A stretch of DNA of 46,756 bases from Thiomonas arsenitoxydans (GTDB lineage: Bacteria > Pseudomonadota > Gammaproteobacteria > Burkholderiales > Burkholderiaceae_C), in contig NC_014144.1 of assembly GCF_000253115.1 (NCBI RefSeq), positions 1-46,756 on the forward strand. Reading direction: 5' to 3'. Below the pieces are notes generated by a model. That model saw nothing but the letters and a program-made list of their open reading frames with translations. It had not been told where the DNA came from and searched no databases. Each line of letters opens with the position of its first letter. Position 1 is the first letter of the stretch. Shown here piece by piece: positions 1-6,056 of this stretch. The position numbers and the translations under genes are program-made.

Positions 1-6
1 TCCACC

Positions 7-777
7 ATGAAAACGATTGTGGTTGCCAATCAAAAAGGCGGGGTCGGAAAAACCACCCTGGCCGTGCATCTGGCGTGCCGCGCCCATGAGCGCGGGGCGC
101 GCGTGCTGATGATCGACCTGGATTCGCAAGCCTCCCTGACCCGGTATTTCGACGGGGCGGGGCAGGGGGGCGATACCGCTGCAGCGGCCAGCCTGTTCAA
201 CGGTTCGGCCTATGCGCCCGACACGCTGACCGAGCGCCTGGCGCTGCTGCGCGCCGACATCCGACTGACCGACGCCGACAAGGCCGACGCCCTCGCCGCA
301 GGGCGGCATCTGCGCGCGGCACTGCGCGCCGTGGGCGCAGGTTATGACGTTTGCGTGATCGACACCCCGCCCGGAGGCGGTTCGCTGCTGTTCGGCGGGC
401 TGGCCGGGGCGAATGCCGTGGTCATCCCGACCTCGACCGGACGCATGGAGCTGGACGGGGCGCAGGCGGTTTCCCAAACCATCGACAAGGTGCGGCAGAG
501 CGCAAACCCGCAGTTGCAAGTTCTCGGCATCCAGCCGGTCAAGATCAATTCGCGCAGCGCCGTGAGCCTGGCGCGACTGCACGCGCTGCGCGTGGCGCAT
601 GGCGCGGCAGTGCTGCCTGATGTGCTGATGCAACGCAACGCGGTACAGCGGGCCGCAGACGCCGGGCGCATCGTCTGGCTGGGCACGAAGGGCAGTTCGC
701 ATCTGGCCGCAGCGCGTGAATGGCAGCGCGCGTGTGATTCCATCCTCGATAAAGCAGGAGTGCAACAAAATGGCTAA
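7..777 (+). CDS. parA: ParA/IncC-type partition ATPase
   Basis: A 256-residue P-loop ATPase of the ParA/MinD class, which in plasmids moves or positions ParB-bound DNA on the nucleoid. The deviant Walker A box KGGVGKTT is at residues 10-17, a Walker A' stretch MIDLDSQ follows near residue 35, and VIDTPP near residue 117 is the Walker B. It lacks the N-terminal helix-turn-helix of long ParA proteins, so it resembles the short form of IncP IncC. Its end overlaps the korB start by 8 bp, so the two are translated together. If the sequence is circular, GAGGAA at 46751-46756 is its ribosome binding site. Confidence 0.93.
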   Translation: MKTIVVANQKGGVGKTTLAVHLACRAHERGARVLMIDLDSQASLTRYFDGAGQGGDTAAAASLFNGSAYAPDTLTERLALLRADIRLTDADKADALAAGRHLRAALRAVGAGYDVCVIDTPPGGGSLLFGGLAGANAVVIPTSTGRMELDGAQAVSQTIDKVRQSANPQLQVLGIQPVKINSRSAVSLARLHALRVAHGAAVLPDVLMQRNAVQRAADAGRIVWLGTKGSSHLAAAREWQRACDSILDKAGVQQNG

Positions 778-1888
778 ATCCCTTTTCGGCGGACGCAAGG
801 CCGACGCGCTGATTCCCGCGAGCAACCCGGCCAGCTTCGCGGCCATGTTCGACCCCAACGCGGATCAGTGGAGCCTGCTCGACCTCGATGACATCGAGAT
901 TCGCGCGCAGAGCCGCCAGGAGTTCGATGCGGAATCCATCGCCGAGCTGGCCCGATCCATCGCCGACATCGGGCAGGCGGTGCCGGTGATCGTGCGCCGG
1001 GCCGAGGCGGGGGCGGCGCTGCCTTATGTGCTGGTGGCCGGTGAGCGCCGGTGCCGCGCGCTGCGCGAGCTGGGCCGCGAGCAAGTGCGGGCGGTGATCC
1101 GCACCATCAGCGACACCGACGCGGCGGCGATCCAAGCCGCCGAGAACATCCACCGCGAAAACCTTTCGCAGATGGATCAGGCGCGCATGGTGGCGCAGAT
1201 GGCCGAGACGCTGGGCAGCGCCGAGGCCGCGGCGCGGCATTTCGGGAAATCGCCCGGCTGGGTATCGCAGCAAATGATGCTGCTGAACCTGCCGCCTGTT
1301 GCGCAAACGGTCGTGGACGACAACCTATCGTCTGACCTGGCCGTCATTGCCGCCGTTTCGACCGTCGAGCGCCAGAGCGGGGCGACTGCGGCCGCCGAGG
1401 TCGTGCGGCAACTCAAGGCCGCACCCAAAGGCAAGGCGCGCGAAGTCGCGCGCAGTGCGGCGCGCACGGCCAAGGACGCCAAGGGCCGGGAAGGCGCGCG
1501 CGCCGCACTGGTGAAGCCTGCCGGGGTTGACACGAGCGCAGGCCGGGCTGGTGCGGGGGATGAGAGCGGCGAGGTCGATCCGGTCATGGTGTTGCACGTT
1601 TATCTGCTGCGCATTGAGCGCGATCGGAGCCGTGAGGGCGTGAATGCGTGGCTGCGGTCTTTGCCGGAGGGACGCGCCGACGCCATCAGCGCGCACTTGC
1701 GCGCTTATTACGCGCAGGGCGAACACTGCTGCTTGAAGCCCGCTGAAACGCTGGTCAAGTTTGTGCGCGACGGGGTTTTTTCCGGCTGGGGAAAGCAAGG
1801 GGCGGCGATGGTGGCCTGGGTGAACGGCTTGGCCGGGCGACCGTTTGATGTCATCGACATCCTCTTGTCTGCAGGCGATGAGCAATGA
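770..1888 (+). CDS. korB: KorB/ParB-family partition protein and repressor
   Basis: A 372-residue ParB-family DNA-binding protein. The N-terminal ParB domain shows GERRCRAL (residues 91-98) and ENIHREN (125-131). A helix-turn-helix follows at about 151-172 (ARHFGKSPGWVSQQ). The region after it (about 190-260) and the position between parA and a KorA-like gene match KorB of IncP plasmids, which both partitions the plasmid and represses many promoters. I chose the ATG at 770 because CAGGAG lies 10 bp upstream. The 14-bp palindromes spread over this sequence are one base longer than the known KorB operator and are its likely targets; that link is inference. The C-terminal third is not recognisable to me as the KorB dimerisation domain. 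Confidence 0.87.
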   Translation: MAKSLFGGRKADALIPASNPASFAAMFDPNADQWSLLDLDDIEIRAQSRQEFDAESIAELARSIADIGQAVPVIVRRAEAGAALPYVLVAGERRCRALRELGREQVRAVIRTISDTDAAAIQAAENIHRENLSQMDQARMVAQMAETLGSAEAAARHFGKSPGWVSQQMMLLNLPPVAQTVVDDNLSSDLAVIAAVSTVERQSGATAAAEVVRQLKAAPKGKAREVARSAARTAKDAKGREGARAALVKPAGVDTSAGRAGAGDESGEVDPVMVLHVYLLRIERDRSREGVNAWLRSLPEGRADAISAHLRAYYAQGEHCCLKPAETLVKFVRDGVFSGWGKQGAAMVAWVNGLAGRPFDVIDILLSAGDEQ

Positions 1889-2337
1889 GCGATCAAGCCA
1901 GAAGGCCGGTGCGCCGGGTCGTTCGGCGCATCAGCCCGGAGGTGTTCGAGCGGATCGTCAAGCCGCGCCTGCAGCGCCTCGATCCGGCGCGCATGGAGGC
2001 CGTGCGCTGCGTCATGGTTGACGGGATGCGCTGGGTCGAGGCGGCGGCAATGCCGGGCGTGGCGCTCAGTGCCTTGAGCAAAGCGGTTGCCAAAGGCTGG
2101 CGCGCGGTCGATGAATCCACGGGAGCGGCCCCCGATGCAAGCTCACCGAGCGCAAGCGTGCAGGTCGATACGCGGCACGGGTTGCCGCCCGGCTGGGTGT
2201 CGCTGCACCTGGTTGTTCCCGAATCCGTGCTGCCGGGGGTTCGGGCGCTGGTCGATGAGGCGGCAGAAACGATGCAGAGAGAACATGCCCGCCGACTGGC
2301 GGCGCTCAAAGGAGGGCAACGCGATGACCACGAGTGA
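1885..2337 (+). CDS. korA: KorA/TrfB-like transcriptional repressor
   Basis: A 150-residue protein whose core (about residues 30-110) follows the TrfB/KorA family of IncP plasmids in order. It has a VMVDG segment like KorA's VLVDG, a helix-turn-helix ending ALSKAVAKGW like KorA's AVSQAVHRVW, then LPPGWVSLHLVVPE, which parallels LPEGYARVTAVLPE. KorA works with KorB to repress the replication and transfer promoters. The family is usually about 100 residues; this one has a longer basic N-terminus and a serine-rich insert near residues 75-90. ATGA overlap with korB indicates translational coupling. I saw no GTTTAGCTAAAC KorA operator, so its site here may differ. Confidence 0.75.
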   Translation: MSDQARRPVRRVVRRISPEVFERIVKPRLQRLDPARMEAVRCVMVDGMRWVEAAAMPGVALSALSKAVAKGWRAVDESTGAAPDASSPSASVQVDTRHGLPPGWVSLHLVVPESVLPGVRALVDEAAETMQREHARRLAALKGGQRDDHE

Positions 2338-2557
2338 AGTCGGGGCGGGCGACATCGAGCGGGCCTGGATGCGCTGCGCGCAGGCCAATCCCACTGCGCC
2401 GCCCGAATATGCGATGTGCCCCGATGCGGCGAAAATCGCCGATGTGTATGCCCGTGTCCTGGCGCTGAACCTGCAGACCGTCGATCTGCAAACCCTACGG
2501 GCCGAGACACGCGAGGCGCTGATGCGGTGGTGGCCTACGGAGCGTTCAAACCCATGA
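2324..2557 (+). CDS. Small unknown protein of the control operon (77 aa)
   Basis: A 77-residue acidic, alanine-rich protein that I do not recognise. The ATG at 2324 has a good ribosome binding site (GGAGG at 2311). The gene begins inside the 3' end of the korA-like gene, and its TGA overlaps the ATG of trfA. That tight packing between korA and trfA supports it being a real, co-translated gene, possibly a modulator of replication. It has no signal peptide or membrane segment. Confidence 0.65.
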   Translation: MTTSEVGAGDIERAWMRCAQANPTAPPEYAMCPDAAKIADVYARVLALNLQTVDLQTLRAETREALMRWWPTERSNP

Positions 2558-3459
2558 GCAAGAATCAGAAATCCGAAGATGTGGACAGCGGCGGGCCGAC
2601 CGACGCCAAAAAGCCGGATGAAACGCCTATCGACCGCATGCGGCGCAATGCGTACCTGAACAGCAAGGGCATCACGCCCAGCGGGCAGTTCCAGCTTGAT
2701 CTGATTTTTCCGAAAGAGATTGGTGTTCGTGAGGACTTGCGGCATATCCCGAACGAGTATGCGCGTTCGGCGATTTTCACCGCGCGCAACAAGAGAGAGC
2801 CGCGCCGAACCCTCATGCGCGAAAAGCTATTTCACTACAACGAGCATGTTTCCATCCTCTACACCGGCATCGAGCTGCGCGCCGAGGATGATGAACTTGT
2901 TTGGCTACAAATTCTGAATTATGGCAAAGGTATTGCGCTCGGAGAGCCGTTCGATTTCTCAATCAAAGACCTGGTGGCCGAGGTTGGCTGGCACAAAAAC
3001 GGACGCAACTATGACCGCGCCCGAGAGTGCATTTCGAGGCTAAGGGCCAATGAAGTCCTGGCCCTGAACTCCAAAGCCTACGGGCGCAGCGGCTCTATAT
3101 CGCTGATTCAAAAATACACCGCGCTTAACGATGAAGAAGGCAAGCCGACGCATTTCCGCGTGTGGATTGATCCCAACTTGATCGCCTTGTTCGCGGGCAA
3201 TACCTTCACCAGCCATCGCTGGGAAGCCTACCGCAACCTTTCGCCGGTCGCGCGCCGACTGGCGGATTACATCGAAAGCCACAAATACCCGTTCCCTCTG
3301 ACGTTGGAGCGGTTTCGGCAAATGTGCGGGTCAACAACGTCCGATGCAAGAAGCTGGAGGCAGACGGTCAAAAAGGCTTGCGCGGAGGTGCAAGCCGCCA
3401 AGATTGCCGCGATTGTCTCGCTCGACGGCAACGATCAAATCTGTTGCGCGAGCGATTAG
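2554..3459 (+). CDS. trfA: TrfA-family plasmid replication initiator
   Basis: A 301-residue protein resembling TrfA, the initiator that binds origin iterons and recruits DnaA and helicase. The segment ARSAIFTARNKREPR (about residues 69-83) matches the conserved start of the TrfA domain. The following stretch with ELVWLQILNYGKG and the DLVAEVGWHKNGRNYDR winged-helix region also fit. The ATG at 2554 overlaps the previous stop (ATGA). Seven direct iterons plus two inverted ones lie directly downstream, as expected for its binding sites. The C-terminus (QICCASD) is short; no frameshift is evident. Confidence 0.88.
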   Translation: MSKNQKSEDVDSGGPTDAKKPDETPIDRMRRNAYLNSKGITPSGQFQLDLIFPKEIGVREDLRHIPNEYARSAIFTARNKREPRRTLMREKLFHYNEHVSILYTGIELRAEDDELVWLQILNYGKGIALGEPFDFSIKDLVAEVGWHKNGRNYDRARECISRLRANEVLALNSKAYGRSGSISLIQKYTALNDEEGKPTHFRVWIDPNLIALFAGNTFTSHRWEAYRNLSPVARRLADYIESHKYPFPLTLERFRQMCGSTTSDARSWRQTVKKACAEVQAAKIAAIVSLDGNDQICCASD

Positions 3460-3950
3460 GGCGCATGTCAAACGTCACGGCACAGCCGAAAACGGAGGGC
3501 TGGTGCGGGGTTGCCCCCTTGAAAGCGCACCTATCCACAGAAATGCAGGCATGGCGTGACGGATGACATGCAGCGCGTGACGGATGACATGCGCCACTCT
3601 TGCCGACTGCATGTCAAACGTCACGATTTTTGGCCTAACGTCGGCCTCGTCCCGGCGTTTCTGTGGATAACTTACCTCTAAACGCTAATTGTGTAACCTT
3701 GAGTATTCATTCCGTGACGTTTGACATGCAGTTTGTGGATAAAGCGTGACGGATGACATGCAGGGACACAAAAAATCACCCCATTGCGTGACGGATGACA
3801 TGCAGAAGCGTGACGGATGACATGCAGAAGCGTGACGGATGACATACGCACAGGTTATCCATGTTCTTGATTTTTCTGCAGAAAATGGGATTTTTCGCGG
3901 GCGCTAACCGTCTTTTTAACCGTTTTTTAACCTAAAGAAAGGAAACGCAC
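3460..3950 (+). other. Iteron-type replication origin (oriV)
   Basis: Seven direct copies of an 18-bp iteron, GTGACGGATGACATGCAG or close variants, start at 3556, 3577, 3714, 3746, 3788, 3810 and 3832. The last three are spaced 22 bp, about two helical turns. The 3714 copy reads GTGACGTTTGACATGCAG. Two inverted copies lie at 3464-3478 and 3610-3624. Exact DnaA boxes TGTGGATAA are at 3662 and 3734, with a one-mismatch box at 3531. An AT-rich stretch (about 3865-3935) follows the last iteron and could be the unwinding element. This layout, next to a TrfA-type gene, is that of an IncP-like vegetative origin. Confidence 0.9.
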
Positions 3951-4260
3951 CGCTTCTTGGGGGCTACGCCCCCGCCAGCTCCTACGCGCCTACGGCGCTT
4001 CGCCCGCGCTTCGCGCTCCCCGCCCGGCACCCCCCAGGGGCTACGCCCCTCGGCCTACGGCCTTCACCCCTTTTCGAGCCCCCATGCCTGCGGCCTGGGG
4101 AGCAACGCCCTACGGGCTTGTGCGCCCCAGGGGGCGGGGGCTACCGCCCCCCCGTCCTCACTGCGCTTCGCTTCGTTCGCCCCCTCGCCCCCCCGTGGGC
4201 CTAGCGGCCCCCCGCCTACGGCGGCACCCCCCGCAACTCAAGACGGCTGGCAAACAACGG
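3951..4260. repeat. Dense field of short GC hairpins with CTACG loops
   Basis: About 300 bp with no convincing gene. It is packed with small palindromes whose loops are CTA or CTACG, such as GGGGGCTACGCCCCC, GCGCCTACGGCGC, AGGGGCTACGCCCCT, GGCCTACGGCC and CGCCTACGGCG. The same style of hairpin occurs in the leader repeats at 13.5, 17.2 and 43.4 kb. It lies between the origin and the fic 3' end. Possible roles are single-strand initiation sites, a transcription barrier or simple repeat accumulation; the sequence does not decide. Confidence 0.7.
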
Positions 4261-4292
4261 GGGGTATGCGGGAGGCGTCCGGGGTCGGGCAC

Positions 4293-4306
4293 TTTAGCGC
4301 GCTAAA
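4293..4306. promoter_or_regulatory. KorB-like operator, site 1
   Basis: TTTAGCGCGCTAAA inside the perfect 18-bp palindrome ACTTTAGCGCGCTAAAGT. It contains the stop codon of the original fic gene (minus strand) and lies between that gene and the origin region. Confidence 0.8.
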
Positions 4307-4648
4307 GTGGGCTTTGTTCGTTCGTGGCTTCGGAGGCGTCGCTGCGCGGTTGAAACCGCATCTGCTGCATTTGCACGCTGCGATATTGCCCGGTCAAGAT
4401 GTGATCGGCCAAGGCTTGCCGCATGTTCGTGAGCGCCTGTTCACGCTGCGCCTGTTCAATGCCTTGCGCATCGAGCGCGGCTTTGTACGCGCCGAGCGTG
4501 GCGAGCGGCCCAGCCAGGGCCGGGTGTTCTTGCGCCGCTTCGCGCGGGCTCTTGCCGAGAAAGGCGCTGGCCGCGTCGGCGTTGCGTTTCTGCTCCGGGG
4601 TGAGCGTGGGAACTTTGCCCATGTCGAGCCCGCGCAGAATTTCCGTGG
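4302..4648 (-). pseudogene. 3' fragment of fic toxin gene, split by transposon
   Basis: The C-terminal 115 codons of the Fic gene, now separated from the rest by 6.2 kb. If the transposon and one TCTTT copy are removed, the reading frame continues without a shift from ...HFMRQK into TTEILRGLDMGK..., giving a 375-residue protein. This fragment encodes a helical domain with EHPALAGP...LGAY...MRQAL...QQMRF. By hand, 31 of 60 ungapped positions match the C-terminus of the LPD7 polyvalent protein at 27322-29397. As it stands it has no start signal of its own. The stop codon lies in the KorB-like palindrome at 4293. Confidence 0.88.
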
Positions 4649-4653
4649 TCTTT
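4649..4653. repeat. Target site duplication TCTTT (left)
   Basis: TCTTT directly outside the left transposon end, matched by TCTTT at 10869-10873. The 5-bp length is typical of Tn3-family insertion. Confidence 0.95.
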
Positions 4654-4691
4654 GGGGTTCGGGGAGCAATGGAACAGCCAACCGACTTAAG
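4654..4691 (+). repeat. Left terminal inverted repeat, 38 bp
   Basis: Starts GGGGTTCGGGGAGCAATGG and ends CGACTTAAG. It is an exact reverse complement of 10831-10868. The GGGG start and 38-bp length are those of the Tn3 family. Confidence 0.96.
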
Positions 4692-4717
4692 CCCTGGCAA
4701 GGGAAAGCCGGAGGTGG

Positions 4718-5116
4718 TCAGTCACGCTCCAGCACGTCGATGATCGGGCACGGCCTTGTGCTGCCACCGGTATCGCATTGCTGGATCAGATCGCCCAGCG
4801 CTTGGTACATGGCCGTCAGGTCGGCCATCTTTCGCTCGATCAGTCCCTGCTTTCGGGCGGCCAGCGCCCGCGTGTCCGAGCAGCCACACGCCGAGTCCAG
4901 CGTCAGCAGCATGCCGACTTCATCCAGCGTGAAGCCCAGCGCCTGCGCCCGCTTGATGAAGCGCACCCGCTTGGCCTCCCCTGCCGGATAGCGCCGATGG
5001 CCGCCCAGCGGCTTGGCCGGTTCATCCAGCAGCCCGCGCCGCTGGTAATAGCGGATCGTCTCGATGTTCACTCCGGCAGCGTCCGCCAGCTTGCCGATGG
5101 TCAGGTCTGCGCCCAT
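4718..5116 (-). CDS. merR: MerR mercury-responsive regulator
   Basis: A 132-residue MerR. The N-terminal winged helix contains TIGKLADAAGVNIETIRYYQRRGL. The three Hg-binding cysteines are present: one in LDSACGC (the Cys82 position) and two nine residues apart in CDTGGSTRPC (Cys117/Cys126). It would bind the dyad between itself and merT, repressing without mercury and activating with it. The start MGADLTIG at 5116 is used because longer forms would run through the operator. Confidence 0.95.
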   Translation of the reverse strand: MGADLTIGKLADAAGVNIETIRYYQRRGLLDEPAKPLGGHRRYPAGEAKRVRFIKRAQALGFTLDEVGMLLTLDSACGCSDTRALAARKQGLIERKMADLTAMYQALGDLIQQCDTGGSTRPCPIIDVLERD

Positions 5117-5127
5117 GCAAATTCCCC

Positions 5128-5160
5128 TTGATTCCGTACTTAGGTACGGAATGTAGAGTA
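5128..5160 (+). promoter_or_regulatory. mer operator and promoter
   Basis: TTGATT (5128-5133) is the -35 of the merTP promoter. The dyad CCGTAC-TTAG-GTACGG (5134-5149) is the MerR site. GTAGAG or TAGAGT at about 5153 is the -10, leaving the long 19-20 bp spacer typical of MerR-twisted promoters. It is almost the same as the classical Tn501 mer operator. Confidence 0.9.
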
Positions 5161-5191
5161 GTACTTGGGCGCACAAGTTCAAGGAATCGGC

Positions 5192-5539
5192 ATGGCATCA
5201 CTCACCGGCAAAAGCTCATTGGTCGCAGGCATCCTCGCCGCCATCGGCGCATCGGTGTGCTGCGTCGGACCGCTCGTGCTGCTGGCCCTGGGCATCGGCG
5301 GCACCTGGGTCGGCAGCCTGACGGCAATGGAGCCGTACCGGCCGTTCTTCATTGGCTTGACGCTGCTGTTTCTCGGCCTGGCCTTCCGCAAGCTTTACCT
5401 GGTGCAGCAGGTCTGCACCCCAGGCACGCCCTGCGCCGATCCGCGCACGCGCCGCCGGCAACGGCTCACCTTCTGGATCGTTGCCATCCTGTTGCTCGCC
5501 CTGCTGGCCGTGCCGTGGCTGGCCCCGTTGTTCTACTGA
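5192..5539 (+). CDS. merT: MerT mercuric ion transporter
   Basis: A 115-residue inner-membrane protein with three hydrophobic segments that carries Hg(II) into the cytoplasm. The paired cysteines in the first segment (SVCCVGP, residues 23-24) and the second pair on the cytoplasmic loop (QVCTPGTPC) are the known Hg relay sites. The ATG at 5192 is used because the following residues MASLTGKSS start a typical MerT. merP starts 12 bp after its stop. Confidence 0.95.
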   Translation: MASLTGKSSLVAGILAAIGASVCCVGPLVLLALGIGGTWVGSLTAMEPYRPFFIGLTLLFLGLAFRKLYLVQQVCTPGTPCADPRTRRRQRLTFWIVAILLLALLAVPWLAPLFY

Positions 5540-5551
5540 AAGGAGTCCGCC

Positions 5552-5827
5552 ATGCGCAAATTACTCATCGCTCTACTGGTTGCCTTGCCGTTCACGGTGC
5601 TGGCCGCGCCGTCGAAAACGGTCACACTGGCCGTCCAGAACATGACCTGTCCGCTGTGCCCGATCACGGTCAAGAAATCGCTGGAGAAGGTAGCTGGCGT
5701 CAGCGCAGTACAGGTCGATTTCGACAAAAAAACAGCCACCGTCACCTACGACCCGGACAAGGCCCAGCCGGAAGCGCTGACCAAGGCCACGACCAACGCG
5801 GGCTACCCGTCCGCCGTGCAGAAGTGA
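5552..5827 (+). CDS. merP: MerP periplasmic mercury-binding protein
   Basis: A 91-residue protein with a signal peptide ending near VLAAP (residue 19) and one heavy-metal-associated domain. The metal site is NMTCPLCPITVKKSL with Cys33 and Cys36; the usual form is GMTCxxC, so the glycine is replaced by asparagine. It hands Hg(II) to MerT. AAGGAG lies 5' of the start. It is in one operon with merT and the next small gene. Confidence 0.95.
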   Translation: MRKLLIALLVALPFTVLAAPSKTVTLAVQNMTCPLCPITVKKSLEKVAGVSAVQVDFDKKTATVTYDPDKAQPEALTKATTNAGYPSAVQK

Positions 5828-5834
5828 TGCCGAG

Positions 5835-6044
5835 ATGACCATCATTCTCGAATCTGTGCTGACCTGCCCGCACTGCGGGCACGCTTGGCAGAAGACCATG
5901 CCGACGGATGCCTGCCAGTTCTACGACGAGTGCCCGGCGTGCCACGCGCTGCTGCGCCCCAAGCCCGGCGACTGCTGCGTGTTCTGTTCGTTCGGCTCGG
6001 TGCCGTGCCCGCCTATCCAGCAGCAGCAAGGATGCTGCGGATAG
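5835..6044 (+). CDS. GDCCVxC-domain small cysteine-rich protein
   Basis: A 69-residue protein with ten cysteines, including CPHCGH near the N-terminus, CPAC in the middle and the signature GDCCVFCSFGSVPCPP. This is the GDCCVxC family, some members of which are selenoproteins; here all positions are cysteine codons. The family is repeatedly found beside mer genes but its function is not established. A role in binding thiophilic metal in the cytoplasm is plausible. It starts 7 bp after merP and ends the mer operon where merA would be expected. Confidence 0.85.
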   Translation: MTIILESVLTCPHCGHAWQKTMPTDACQFYDECPACHALLRPKPGDCCVFCSFGSVPCPPIQQQQGCCG

Positions 6045-6056
6045 GCTTGAAGCGGC

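Noticed and set aside
4084..4305. Proline/arginine-rich frame in the hairpin field
   Set aside because: Composition comes from repeated CTACG hairpins, with no start signal and no resemblance to any protein.
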